A stretch of 64,000 bases of DNA. It comes from Streptomyces physcomitrii (GTDB lineage: Bacteria; Actinomycetota; Actinomycetes; Streptomycetales; Streptomycetaceae). The position numbers were made by a program, and so were the translations under genes. The notes beneath the pieces were generated by a model. That model was not told the origin of the DNA. It ran no database searches and saw only the letters and a list, made by a program, of their open reading frames with translations. The stretch covers positions 62,001-126,000 of the forward strand of contig NZ_JAAWWP010000006.1 in the NCBI RefSeq assembly GCF_012273655.1. Reading direction: 5' to 3'. Below are positions 1 through 8,708 of this stretch, one piece after another (within the stretch, counting starts at the first letter, position 1; each line of letters opens with the position of its first letter).

Positions 1-1
1 C

Positions 2-397
2 GGCTACCCGGACCTCGTGGTCGGCGTCCCGCACGAGGACGTACGCGGCAGCCGGGCCGGTGCCCTCGTCCTGCTCAGGGGCGGCGCCGACGGCGTCAGC
101 ACGAGCGGGGCGGTGAGCTTGCACCAGGAGAGTACGGGCGTCCCCGGCGTCGGCGAGGACGGTGACCGCTTCGGCTCCGGTGTCCACCTCGGGGACATCG
201 ACGGGAACGGCAGGGCGGATCTGTTCGCCGCCGCCGACGGCGAGGACATCGGGGAGGTGCCGGACGCGGGCGCGGTCTGGGTGCTGCGCGGCGCCGCCAC
301 CGGTCCGACGACGCGCGGTATCACCTCCTTCAACGGCGCCGACCTCGGTTTCGCGGACACCACCGGACTGCGCTTCGGTGAGGTCTTCGACCGCTGA
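2..397 (+). CDS. FG-GAP repeat (integrin alpha-like) protein, C-terminal part
   Basis: The reading frame is open from the left edge, so the start lies outside the window. The visible ~131 residues hold FG-GAP/beta-propeller blades: GYPDLVVGVPHED at the edge and FGSGVHLGDIDGNGRADL around residues 60-75, where the DIDGNGRAD loop is a typical calcium-binding signature. Members are usually secreted surface or esterase-like proteins; function cannot be set from the tail alone. It ends 99 bases before a methyltransferase gene on the same strand. Confidence 0.8.
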   Translation, partial: GYPDLVVGVPHEDVRGSRAGALVLLRGGADGVSTSGAVSLHQESTGVPGVGEDGDRFGSGVHLGDIDGNGRADLFAAADGEDIGEVPDAGAVWVLRGAATGPTTRGITSFNGADLGFADTTGLRFGEVFDR

Positions 398-496
398 GAA
401 TCCCCGCGGCACGGTGTTTCCCGGGGCCCGGAGTGGTCGCCCGGCCGGTGCGGGCGCAGGGTGGAAGGAGCAGGTTTCCGCACCGGAGGAGAAACC

Positions 497-1336
497 ATGC
501 CCGACAGTCGGCAGAGCAATGGGGCAGGCGGCTTCCTCCTTCGCCTGCCCGGGGTGTACGCCCCGCAGGACGACACCCGGCTGCTGCTGAAGGCGCTGGC
601 CGCGGAGGGCGTGCGCAACGGGGCCCGGCTGCTCGACCTGGGATCGGGCAGCGGGGCGCTCGCCCTGGGCGCCGCCCGGCTCGGCGCCGAGGTGACCGCG
701 GTGGACCTCGCCCGCCGCGCCGTGCTCGCCACCCGGCTCAACTGCCAACTGGCCCGAAAGCGCGTACGGGTGCGGCGCGGCGACCTCTTCGCCGCCGTGC
801 ACGGCGAGCGGTACGAGGTGATCCTCTGCAACCCGCCCTACGTCCCCTCCCGTGCCCCGGCGCCCTCCCCGCACCGCGCCGCTCTCGCCTGGGACGCGGG
901 CAGCGACGGCCGGGCGGTGCTCGACCGTGTCTGCGAGGCGGCGCCGGAGGCCCTGGACCGCGGGGGTGTGCTGCTCATGGTGCACTCGGCGCTCTCCCGC
1001 CCCCAGCTGTCCCTGGCCCGGCTGCGGCGCGCCGGACTGCACGCCGCGGTCACCGACCGCCAGCGGGTACCGCTCGGGCCCGTACTCAGATCCCGGCGCC
1101 CCTGGCTGGAACAGCGCGGAATGCTGCCGCCCGCGCCGCCCGGCGAGCCGACCCGGCCGCCGAGGGCCGACGCCGACCGGGGAGCACCCGGCGGCCCGAC
1201 CGGCGACACCGACTCCGGCACCGACGCCGACTCCGGCACGGGCACTGACTCCGGCGACACCCGCAACGCTGCGCCCGGTGACGGTGAACGCGCCGTCACC
1301 GAGGAACTCGTGGTGATCCGTGCCCAGCGCTCCTGA
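497..1336 (+). CDS. HemK/PrmC-like class I SAM-dependent methyltransferase
   Basis: A 279-residue Rossmann-type methyltransferase. Residues ~47-53 (DLGSGSG) form the SAM-binding motif I and CNPPY at ~111-115 is the N6-glutamine/adenine methyltransferase motif of the HemK/Mtq2 group, which modifies release-factor glutamines. The ATG at 497 is chosen over earlier in-frame codons because GGAGGAG lies just upstream and the fold starts soon after. The last ~60 residues are a disordered Asp/Thr/Gly-rich tail with near-repeats of TDSG, absent from housekeeping PrmC, so the substrate is uncertain. It overlaps the following CDGSH gene by 17 bases, suggesting coupled translation. Confidence 0.85.
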   Translation: MPDSRQSNGAGGFLLRLPGVYAPQDDTRLLLKALAAEGVRNGARLLDLGSGSGALALGAARLGAEVTAVDLARRAVLATRLNCQLARKRVRVRRGDLFAAVHGERYEVILCNPPYVPSRAPAPSPHRAALAWDAGSDGRAVLDRVCEAAPEALDRGGVLLMVHSALSRPQLSLARLRRAGLHAAVTDRQRVPLGPVLRSRRPWLEQRGMLPPAPPGEPTRPPRADADRGAPGGPTGDTDSGTDADSGTGTDSGDTRNAAPGDGERAVTEELVVIRAQRS

Positions 1337-1766
1337 GCCCCCGGACAGCAGCGGCGCGGGAGGTGGAACCGAGGCGAGCGGCGAGGCCCCTCACCCCGGT
1401 GTGCCGAGCGGTGACCGGCGCGCGGCGCGGCGGGCGTGGGCCGAGCCGGGCGGGCCGCTGATGGTCGAAGGACCCGTGGAGTTCCGCCTGCCGAACGGCG
1501 AGACGGTCCGCTCGGACCGCTTCATGGTGGCGATCTGCACCTGCCGCCACAGCGCCGGATACCCCTGGTGCGATACGAGCCACCGCCGCCTCGCCGCCCG
1601 GCAGGAGGGCACGGCGAAGTGGCGCGTACCCGAGACGGACCGGAGCACGAGCCAGGGGTCCGAGAGCCGCCCGGAGAAGCCGCAGAAGGAAGAAGGGGTG
1701 ACGCCGGGCCGGAGAAGCAGCGCGAGGACTGAATCGCCAGAGCCCCGGGAGAGGGGAGAGGACTGA
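1320..1766 (+). CDS. CDGSH-type iron-sulfur protein
   Basis: A 148-residue protein with one CDGSH-like motif, CTCRHSAGYPWCDTSHR. C73, C75, C84 and H88 are the expected three-Cys one-His ligands of a 2Fe-2S cluster (mitoNEET family fold). The flanks are charged and low complexity. Translation probably starts at the GTG at 1320, inside the end of the methyltransferase gene. The next gene encodes a haem-oxygenase-like iron enzyme, so the CDGSH protein may be its electron carrier or iron-sulfur partner; that pairing is inference. The end of the gene runs into short repeats of GAGAGAC-type sequence that fill 1750-1930. Confidence 0.85.
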   Translation: MPSAPEPPDSSGAGGGTEASGEAPHPGVPSGDRRAARRAWAEPGGPLMVEGPVEFRLPNGETVRSDRFMVAICTCRHSAGYPWCDTSHRRLAARQEGTAKWRVPETDRSTSQGSESRPEKPQKEEGVTPGRRSSARTESPEPRERGED

Positions 1767-1933
1767 ATCGCGAGAGAGGGGAACCCGGACCGGCGACAGC
1801 ATCCGCGCGCGGCGAAGGCCGACCCGGATGACGCCACCCGAGAGACCCTGCCCGACAGACGCCGAGCGGAGAGACACCGACCGGAGAGACGCCGATCGGG
1901 CAAGAAACTGACCGGAGAGACGAGGGATCGAGC

Positions 1934-2962
1934 GTGGACACCCTGACCGCCCGCCCAGCCCCCGGTGATCCAGGACCGGCGGGGCCGCGACTCCCCGAGC
2001 CGCGAGGCCCGTTGTCGGAGGCGGTCGTCCGGACGCTGCGTACCGGGGGGCCGGTGCCGCCCGCGGTCCTCGGACTGGCGGACGAGGCCGAGCCCTGGGG
2101 CGAGGATCTGCACCTCGCGCTCTACACGCTCTACGAGTTGCACTACCGCGGGTTCGCGGATGTCGGAGACGACCGCGAATGGGACCCCGAGCTGCTGCGG
2201 CTGCGCGGGGGACTGGAGCGCCGCTATCTGGCGGTGCTGCGCGCCTCCGTACCCGGTGGCGACCCCGCCCGGGCGCTGGACGCGCTCACGGACGAGGCCG
2301 GACCCGCCCCGCGTCCCGGGCTCAGCCACTACTTGGCGCGCAAGGCCACCCTCGCCCAGGTGCGGGAGTACGCGGCGCTGCGCTCCCTCTACCACCTGAA
2401 GGAGGCCGATCCGCACGCCTGGGTCATCCCGCGGCTGACCGGGACGGCGAAGGCGGCCATGGTGGCGGTCGAGTTCGACGAGTTCGGGGCGGGGCGGGCC
2501 GAGGACATCCATGCCCGGCTCTTCGCGGACCTCCTGGCGGACCTGGGCCTGGACACCGCGTACGGCCGCTATCTGGACCGGGCCCCGGCCGCCATGCTGG
2601 CCGTCGTCAACCTGATGTCGCTCTTCGGGCTGCACCGTGCCCGACGCGGCGCCCTGGTGGGGCACTTCGCCCAGGTGGAGACCACCTCCTCGCCCGCCTC
2701 GCGGCAGCTGGCGGCGGCCATGCGGCGGGTCTGCGCGGGACCGGCGGCGGTCCGCTTCTACACCGAGCATGTCGAGGCCGACGCCGTGCACGAGCAGGTG
2801 GTGCGCCACCAGGTGGTCGGCGGACTGCTGCGCGAGGAGCCCTGGCTGGCGGGCGAGATCGGCTTCGGGGTCGAGGCCACCGCGCTGGTCGAGGACAGGT
2901 TCGGCGAGGCCGTCCTCGGCCGGTGGACGGAAGGGGAGAGCGCGCTGCGCCCGGCCGCCTGA
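1934..2962 (+). CDS. Iron-containing redox enzyme family protein (haem-oxygenase-like diiron fold)
   Basis: 342 residues, GTG start. Helical protein with acidic and His residues spaced as in haem-oxygenase-like diiron oxidases: E68/H70 (YELHY), E157/H161, D182/E183 with H193, and E278/H279/D283/H286 (YTEHVEADAVHE). This matches the iron-containing redox enzyme family, whose characterised relatives oxidise or cleave small organic substrates. It lies 168 bases after the CDGSH gene; the spacer holds several imperfect ACCGGAGAGAC-type repeats and no clear terminator, so cotranscription is possible. The substrate is unknown. Confidence 0.75.
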   Translation: MDTLTARPAPGDPGPAGPRLPEPRGPLSEAVVRTLRTGGPVPPAVLGLADEAEPWGEDLHLALYTLYELHYRGFADVGDDREWDPELLRLRGGLERRYLAVLRASVPGGDPARALDALTDEAGPAPRPGLSHYLARKATLAQVREYAALRSLYHLKEADPHAWVIPRLTGTAKAAMVAVEFDEFGAGRAEDIHARLFADLLADLGLDTAYGRYLDRAPAAMLAVVNLMSLFGLHRARRGALVGHFAQVETTSSPASRQLAAAMRRVCAGPAAVRFYTEHVEADAVHEQVVRHQVVGGLLREEPWLAGEIGFGVEATALVEDRFGEAVLGRWTEGESALRPAA

Positions 2963-3136
2963 ACCCCTGGCCACGGCACCGCGGGCCCGACGCGGCTGAC
3001 CGGCCACCGCCCGCCGCGCACCCCGACGGTGATACCCGGGGGTGACATCCGTCGGAACGAGGATGTGTGAGCGGACAAAAGGAGGTTAGAAGAAGCTCCA
3101 GTGCTTGAGACACCAGGCACCCTCGCGGGTGGTCGT

Positions 3137-3148
3137 GTGTCCGGACAC
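3137..3148. promoter_or_regulatory. 12-bp perfect palindrome GTGTCCGGACAC upstream of the sigma gene
   Basis: Perfect inverted repeat whose right end is 48 bases before the sigma factor start. It sits in a 234-base gene-free stretch where a promoter must lie. No matching regulator can be named. Confidence 0.4.
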
Positions 3149-3196
3149 TGTTTTCGGTGATCGCTCGCCATAGAGAGCCTTGCGGAGGATCACCGA

Positions 3197-4045
3197 ATGG
3201 TTACAGCAGTTCTGCCGGTACCCGAACAACGGACGTCGGCATCACGGATGCCGGTCTCGTCCGCTGACACCACCAGTGACACCAAGGACGACTTCCGGCG
3301 GCTGCGCGCACTGCCGGAAGGGCCCGGACGCTGGCTGCTGCGGGACCGTATCGTGTCGGACTGGCTTCCGATGTCCCGCCGTATAGCCGCCAAATACCGC
3401 GGCCGCGGCGAGAATTGGGAAGACCTCTGCCAGATTTCCGCGCTCGGCCTGGTGAAGGCCGTGAACGGATTCGATCCCGAGGTCTCACCGGCTTTCGAGA
3501 CATACGCCGTGCCCACCATTCAGGGCGAGATCAAGCACCATTTCCGGGACAACACCTGGGGCGTCCATGTGCCCCGCCGGGTACAGGAGTTGCGGGGCAC
3601 CGTACGCGCCGCCTATCGGGAACTCGCGCCGCGGACCTCGCCCCGCCGGCCCCAGGTCGAGGACATCGCGGAATACTCGGGGCTGAGCCAGAAGGAGGTC
3701 CGCGAGGGGATGCAGGCGCTGCACAGCTACCGCCCGCTCTCCACCGACGTGAGCTACGGCGAGGGCGGCGAGAGCACCCTCACCGACCGCTTCGGCGCCT
3801 CGGACCCCGGCTTCGACCTCGTCATCGGCCGGGAGGCGGTGCGCCCCGCCCTGGCGCGGCTGCCGGACCGCGAACGCCGCATCCTCTACATGCGCTTCTT
3901 CCGCTCCATGACCCAGAGCACCATCGCGGCGGAGCTGGGGCTGTCCCAGATGCATGTCTCCCGCCTCATCAGCCAGGCCTGCGCCCAGGTCCGCCGGGAT
4001 GTCGAAAATGAAGAAGAAGGCGCAGAGGGCGCAGAGGCGGCGTGA
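3197..4045 (+). CDS. RNA polymerase sigma factor, SigB/SigF/SigG subfamily
   Basis: 282 residues, ATG preceded by GGAGG at 3182-3186. Region 2 spans ~65-130 (LCQISALGLVKAVNGFD, then FETYAVPTIQGEIKHHFRD), region 3 ~135-185, and region 4 with a helix-turn-helix ~220-265 (LPDRERRILYMRFF, TIAAELGLSQMHVSRLIS). This architecture lacks region 1.1 and is that of the stress/sporulation sigma-B group, of which streptomycetes have many. No anti-sigma factor is adjacent; the STAS-ANTAR protein downstream could belong to the same signalling network. The C-terminus is a Glu/Ala-rich tail. The exact paralogue cannot be assigned from sequence reading alone. Confidence 0.95.
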   Translation: MVTAVLPVPEQRTSASRMPVSSADTTSDTKDDFRRLRALPEGPGRWLLRDRIVSDWLPMSRRIAAKYRGRGENWEDLCQISALGLVKAVNGFDPEVSPAFETYAVPTIQGEIKHHFRDNTWGVHVPRRVQELRGTVRAAYRELAPRTSPRRPQVEDIAEYSGLSQKEVREGMQALHSYRPLSTDVSYGEGGESTLTDRFGASDPGFDLVIGREAVRPALARLPDRERRILYMRFFRSMTQSTIAAELGLSQMHVSRLISQACAQVRRDVENEEEGAEGAEAA

Positions 4046-4159
4046 GCGGGCGCGGGGCCGCCTTCCCGAGGCGGGCGAGGCGCGAAGAAGAGTGATCGTC
4101 TAGGGTGTTCCCGGGTCCAGCAGCGCGGCCCGCCATCTCGCGCTGCTCAGGAGACCTCC

Positions 4160-5308
4160 GTGCCCTCCAGTTCCTTCACGTCTTCCCCCGGTGAACGGCC
4201 TTGGCCGGCGGCGCGGGTGAGGACTCTGCACCTCAGCGGAGACGTGGACGAGGAGGACTGCGCCGAACTCACCGCCCGGATACACCGGCTCGCGGGCGAG
4301 GCGGACGCCGGCCCTTTCGTGGCACTGGAGCTCTCCCGCGCCGTCCGGCTCTCGGAGGCCGCCGCCCACGCCCTGATCCGGCTGGTGCTCGCGGGCGGTG
4401 AGCGGCACCCCCGGGTCGTCCTCACCGGTGAATGGCTCTCCCACCCGGACCTCGCCCGGCACCGGAGCGAACCGGCCGGGGCGCCGGGCGAGGAGGCCTC
4501 CGTACTCGAACGCCAGCTCCAGGACCTGCGGGCCAGCCTGCTGACCAGACCGCTCATCGCCCAGGCGCAGGGCGTGCTCCAGGAGCGGTACGCGCTGTCC
4601 GCCTCGGTGAGCACCTTCGATCTGCTGCGGGAGAGTTCGCAGCGCCACAACATCAAGCTGCGCTCCCTGGCCGCCGCCTTCCTGAGCGCGCCGCGGCCCC
4701 CGGGCGAGGTGCCGCTGTGGTTCCCGGGCCGCAAACGGGCGCCCGTCCCGGCCCTGGACTTCGCCCGGCAGATGGAGCGCAGCCGGGTGCCGCGCAGCGC
4801 GCTCGCGGAGGCCGCGCTGCGGGCCGCGCTGCGCGGCACCCGCAGCGACTGGGGCCTGCTCCAGGTGGTGGACCCGGTGATCGGCCTGCAACTGGAGGCC
4901 GACCACGAGATGCCGAAGGAACTCCTCGACCTCCTCGCCCGGGTCCCCGAGCCGGACGAGCAGAGCATGGCGGCCAGGGCGCTGGAACACGGCGTACGGA
5001 TCGACCACGTCGAGGACGAGGACGGCTCGCCCTTCGGCGAGGGCCTCGGCCGGCTGCTGCGGAAGGCGGGGGTGGGCAGGGCGCACTGCGCTCCGCTGCT
5101 CTCGCCGGCCGGCGCCCGTACCGGTGTGATCACGGTCTTCGCCCCGGTGGGCCGCGACCGGCTCTCCGAGACGGAATCGAAGGCCCTCGACCTGATCGCC
5201 GCGCAGACGGGCGCCTGGCTGGACTGGCATCGCCGTACGGTGGTGATGGACGCCCTGGAGTTCCTGCACCGGCGGGCGAGAACCCTGGCCGTCCCGCTCG
5301 CGACCTGA
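4160..5308 (+). CDS. STAS-like, ANTAR and GAF domain regulator
   Basis: 382 residues, GTG start with CAGGAGA upstream. Residues ~18-95 resemble a STAS domain (LHLSGDVDEEDCAELT, then VALELSRAVRLSEAAA). Residues ~115-175 are an ANTAR RNA-binding module (LTRPLIAQAQGVLQERY, then LLRESSQRHNIKLRSLA). Residues ~200-375 form a GAF-type sensor. ANTAR proteins bind paired hexanucleotide-loop RNA hairpins and act as antiterminators. STAS domains partner anti-sigma kinases, so this protein could link a switch like that of the SigB-type sigma gene just upstream to RNA-level control; that link is inferred from position. Confidence 0.8.
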   Translation: MPSSSFTSSPGERPWPAARVRTLHLSGDVDEEDCAELTARIHRLAGEADAGPFVALELSRAVRLSEAAAHALIRLVLAGGERHPRVVLTGEWLSHPDLARHRSEPAGAPGEEASVLERQLQDLRASLLTRPLIAQAQGVLQERYALSASVSTFDLLRESSQRHNIKLRSLAAAFLSAPRPPGEVPLWFPGRKRAPVPALDFARQMERSRVPRSALAEAALRAALRGTRSDWGLLQVVDPVIGLQLEADHEMPKELLDLLARVPEPDEQSMAARALEHGVRIDHVEDEDGSPFGEGLGRLLRKAGVGRAHCAPLLSPAGARTGVITVFAPVGRDRLSETESKALDLIAAQTGAWLDWHRRTVVMDALEFLHRRARTLAVPLAT

Positions 5309-5388
5309 CCCCGCACCGGCGAGCGCACCTGGAGCGCACCCGGCGGTCAGGGCCCGGACCCGGGCTCCGACCCGCTCCCGGCGCGGGC

Positions 5389-6432
5389 TCAGGCGGTCTT
5401 GGACCCGGCGCCGCCCAGCGCCTCGATCAACTGCCCCCGGTTCATCGAGGAGCGGCCGCGCACCCCGGCCTCGGCGGCCCGCTCGTACAGCTCCTCCTTG
5501 CTGAGCCCGTCCAGTCCGCCGCCCGAACTCCCGCCCGCGGCACCGCTCTTCGCCTTGCCGCCGCCCTGCTTGCCGCCCTCGGCGCCACCGTCCGACCGGC
5601 CGCCGCGGCCCGGGCCCCGCCGCCCCGAGCCGCCCCGCCCCGGGCCCCGCCGGGCCGAGTCGACGCTCGCCTGCAGCGCGTCCATCAGATCGATCACATT
5701 GGTCGACTCCGCGGGTTCCGCCGCCTTCGGCACCGACTCGCCCCGGCTCTTCGCCTCCACCAGCGAGCGCACGCTCTCCTGATACGTGTCGTGGTACTCC
5801 TCGGGGTCCCAAGCGGTGCTCATCGCCTCCACCAGCTGCACCGCCGTACGCAGCTCCTTGTTCTTCGAGGGCCCGCCCCTGACCCGCTCGGGCACCGGGC
5901 CGACCTCCTCGCGGGGGCTGCGCACCTCGTCGGCCCAGTGCAGGGTGTGCAGGGCGAGGATGTCCCCCTCCGCGGTGACCGCGACCAGATGCTCCCGGCC
6001 GCGCAGCACGAAGGTGGCGATCCCGGCGCGGTGGGACTGGGCGAGGGCGTCCCGCAGCAGCCCGTACACCTTCTCGTTCTCCTCGCCCTTCGGGCCCAGG
6101 TAGTAGGTGCGGTCGAAGTAGACCGGCTCGACCTCGTCCAGGTCGACGAAGCCGCTGATCTCCAGGGAGCGGGACCGGCCGGGCGCGATGTCGTCCAGCT
6201 CCTCCGGCTCGACCACCACGTACTCCTCACCGACGTCGAGGCCCTTGACGATGTCGTCCGCGGGGACCTCCTCGCCGGTGCGCTCGTTGACCCGGCGGTT
6301 GCGGATCCGGTCGGAGGTGCCGCGCTGGAGCTGGTGGAAGCGGAGGCTGTGGCCGCGGGTCGCGCCGTACAGCTGCACGGGCACGCTGACCAGGCCGAAG
6401 GAGAGCGTGCCGGTCCACACGGGTCGGGCCAT
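5389..6432 (-). CDS. ku: Ku protein, non-homologous end joining, with SAP-like C-terminal tail
   Basis: 347 residues; the ATG at 6432 follows GGAGGAGGGAG. Residues 1-250 are the bacterial Ku core (MARPVWTGTLSFGLVSVPVQ at the start, then YFDRTYYLGP, LHTLHWADEVR), which forms a homodimeric ring on DNA ends and recruits LigD. After a Gly/Arg linker (~265-315), the last ~35 residues (LSKEELYERAAEAGVRGRSS) form a SAP/Rho-N-like module, almost the same as in the small protein at 9658-9984. A polymerase-only LigD-like gene lies at 19825-20739, so NHEJ parts are dispersed over ~14 kb. Confidence 0.95.
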   Translation of the reverse strand: MARPVWTGTLSFGLVSVPVQLYGATRGHSLRFHQLQRGTSDRIRNRRVNERTGEEVPADDIVKGLDVGEEYVVVEPEELDDIAPGRSRSLEISGFVDLDEVEPVYFDRTYYLGPKGEENEKVYGLLRDALAQSHRAGIATFVLRGREHLVAVTAEGDILALHTLHWADEVRSPREEVGPVPERVRGGPSKNKELRTAVQLVEAMSTAWDPEEYHDTYQESVRSLVEAKSRGESVPKAAEPAESTNVIDLMDALQASVDSARRGPGRGGSGRRGPGRGGRSDGGAEGGKQGGGKAKSGAAGGSSGGGLDGLSKEELYERAAEAGVRGRSSMNRGQLIEALGGAGSKTA

Positions 6433-6612
6433 CACCCGGACTCCCTCCTCCGCGGGCGCCCGCGGTCCTGCCTCCATCGCAGGCCACCGGGGCGGTGATC
6501 GCAATCGGGCCCGGCGACGGCGGCCTGCCCGCGTGGGGCACCGCCGGGGCGGAACAACCCGGATGGGGCAGCCGAAACCGGTAGAGGCGGCCGAGCCGGG
6601 TAGGGGAGAGGG

Positions 6613-6861
6613 ATGAACAGCAACAGCCACACCGTACTGGCCGCATCGACCACCACCTCCATGTTCCTGATCGTCATCGGCGTCGTGGTCGTCCTCGGGC
6701 TGATCGGTGCCTTCCTCGCCGGACGGCGCCGCGCCGCTGCCCGCCGGACCGCCAGCACGCCCGCCGGTACCGGGGCCCAGCTCTCCCGCGGCGAGACCCA
6801 GCGCGGCGACACCTGGCAGACCCCGGCCGACGACCCGGACCAGGGCCACCCGCACCCCTGA
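6613..6861 (+). CDS. Small single-pass membrane protein, DUF6479-like
   Basis: 82 residues with a hydrophobic segment at ~15-38 (TSMFLIVIGVVVVLGLIGAF) followed by an Arg/Ala-rich cytoplasmic anchor and a polar tail. Length and layout fit the streptomycete DUF6479 family of unknown function. It is divergent from ku, with GGGGAGAGGG just upstream of its ATG. Confidence 0.7.
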   Translation: MNSNSHTVLAASTTTSMFLIVIGVVVVLGLIGAFLAGRRRAAARRTASTPAGTGAQLSRGETQRGDTWQTPADDPDQGHPHP

Positions 6862-6932
6862 CCGCAGGGCCGCACGGCCGCACGTACGCCGGCACGCCCC
6901 CGCGTCCGTCTCGCCGGAGCCGTACCGCGCTT

Positions 6933-7026
6933 CACCGGAGTCCCTACGGCCGGTCTGTCAGCGGAGTCCGTACAGCCGGTCTCACCGGAGTCCGTACGGC
7001 GGTCTCACCGGGGTGCGTACGGTGAC
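6933..7026 (+). repeat. Imperfect tandem repeat, four units of 23-26 bp
   Basis: Units begin near 6933, 6959, 6983 and 7006 and share CACCGGAGTCCGTAC followed by GGCCGGTCT. The array spans the convergent junction between the DUF6479-like gene and the FUSC gene and covers the last codons of the latter. Confidence 0.7.
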
Positions 7027-8174
7027 CCCGCCACCTCGGCCAGTTCGACCAGGAGCCGCTGGCTCTCGGCGTTCAGGGCGCCGAGGCCGGGGGTGCCGGT
7101 GCCGGGTCCGGAACGCATCAGGTCCTTCAGGCGCTCCATGGCGAGATGCGCCTCGTGGAGATGCCTGCCGCGCGAGGCGGTGACGGTCTCCCCGTCCGCC
7201 CCGTCCGCCTCATCCTCCTCGGCGGCGTACAGGGCCGCGTCCGCGCGGCAGACCTCGGCGGCCGAGCGCAGCAGTTCGGCGAGGATGTCGAGGGCGGGCT
7301 GCGAGGGGAGGTCGAATCCCGGCCGGGTGCCCGCGGCCTCCCACAGGGTGCGGGCCAGGGCCTCCAGATGGTCGGTGATGTGCGCCCAGTGCAGGTCCTC
7401 CTCGAAGACCCGGCGGGCGGGCGTGGTGCGCCGCAGGTGGCGGCCCGGATTCAGCCGCAGGCTCTCCTCGTGCCAGCCGTGCGCGGTACGCAGCTCGGTG
7501 ACCGCGGTGCCGAGCGCCCGTGCGGCGGCGTGCCACTCCTCGGCCTGGTCGATGTCGTACCCGATGCTCACGGAGTCGGCCATGTCCTGGAGGAGCAGCG
7601 CGCTCCGGTGCGGGATGTCCGCCTGGAGCCGGCGCAGTCCGCGAGTGTGCAGCGGCGGCAGGATCAGCGCGTTGACGGCCACCCCGATGCAGGCGCCGAG
7701 CAGGGTCTCCATGACGCGGTGGCCGACGTCCGCCGGGGTGGAGGACTGGTAGGCGAGGACGAAGAGCGCGGTGCTCGCGGCGTAGAGGCCCTGGCTGCCG
7801 AAGCGGCTGTAGTTGCCGAGCAGCACGGTCAGCGGCAGCGCGATGACCATCGCGACCATCGTGTTGTGCGTGAGCGCCGCGGTGGCGGCGGCGATCGCGG
7901 TCCCGGCCGTCACCACCAGGACGTGCTGCACGGCGGAGCGCAGCGAGCGGTAGACGGTGGCCTGCACCAGGACGACCGCGGCCCAGGGGGCCATCAGCGC
8001 CATCGGGGCGTTCCACCACCAGCCCGCCACCGCCCAGGCGAGGGCCGCGGCCCCGGCGGCCTTGAGCGACTGGACCAGAAGTTCGCGCTCCGGCCCCGGG
8101 CCCTGGCAGGCCCTGCGCGCCGAGGACCAGACGCCCGCCGCCTCCCAGGGGAGCCGGCGCCGCACCGCGCCCAT
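7005..8174 (-). CDS. FUSC/aromatic-acid-exporter-like membrane protein
   Basis: About 389 residues from the ATG at 8174. The first ~170 residues contain about five to six hydrophobic helices (AAGAAALAWAVAGWWW, MALMAPWAAVVLVQATVY, MVAMVIALPLTVLLG, AASTALFVLAY, TLLGACIGVAVNALIL). A long soluble helical domain (~175-385) follows. This half-membrane, half-cytosolic plan is that of FUSC/ArAE transporters. The start is uncertain: a GTG at 8207 is also possible and would add residues from a repeat region. It faces the DUF6479-like gene convergently. The substrate is unknown. Confidence 0.8.
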   Translation of the reverse strand: MGAVRRRLPWEAAGVWSSARRACQGPGPERELLVQSLKAAGAAALAWAVAGWWWNAPMALMAPWAAVVLVQATVYRSLRSAVQHVLVVTAGTAIAAATAALTHNTMVAMVIALPLTVLLGNYSRFGSQGLYAASTALFVLAYQSSTPADVGHRVMETLLGACIGVAVNALILPPLHTRGLRRLQADIPHRSALLLQDMADSVSIGYDIDQAEEWHAAARALGTAVTELRTAHGWHEESLRLNPGRHLRRTTPARRVFEEDLHWAHITDHLEALARTLWEAAGTRPGFDLPSQPALDILAELLRSAAEVCRADAALYAAEEDEADGADGETVTASRGRHLHEAHLAMERLKDLMRSGPGTGTPGLGALNAESQRLLVELAEVAGSPYAPR

Positions 8175-8194
8175 CGCCTGCCGGGTTCGCTGTA

Positions 8195-8254
8195 TCAACT
8201 GAGCCACCTGAACTACCTGAACTACCTGGACGAGCTGGACTACCTGGACTAGCT
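8195..8254. repeat. 9-bp tandem repeat at the 5' end of the FUSC gene
   Basis: About six copies of a 9-mer close to AACTACCTG or GACTACCTG. On the minus strand the frame reads repeated Val-Gln-Val/Leu, so it either encodes a simple N-terminal extension or is untranslated leader. The rest of the gene-free stretch up to 8708 shows no convincing gene. Confidence 0.65.
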
Positions 8255-8708
8255 GGAGGGGAACTGGCCTGCCGCGCCGCACGGGCCCGTGCGCGCCGTC
8301 CGCGATCCGTCCCCGACCCGGCAGTCTGCTACGGCCACGGTCCGGGCCGCGATCCGTACCGGTTGCCCCCGCCGGGAGCGGGGAGCACGGTGGGGAGGTA
8401 CGGCGGCGACACCCAGCGGAGTGACCGCGCCCGGGCACGGTAAACGTGGCGCGGTGGATCCCCCGGGCACGGGCCCGTACCCGAAGCGCGGTCACCGCCC
8501 GCCCTCGCCCGGCCGGGACCGAGAGATCCGGAGCCATATCCATGTGTAGACATGACGATTCCGGTCACCCACCGGGAGTACCGCCTCGCGCGTCGGCGAG
8601 GACATGAGCGGCCCGGTGGCGCGCGAGGCGGTGCCAAGGCCCCGGCAGACGCCGCCCGGCCCCGCCGCCCCGTGCCTCGCCTGAGGCGGCGCTCGCGAAG
8701 GAGGAACG

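Noticed and set aside
3020..3065. SigB-type promoter (GTTC..GGGTAT) on the minus strand
   Set aside because: It points away from the sigma gene into the 3' end of the convergent-oriented region with no suitable target.
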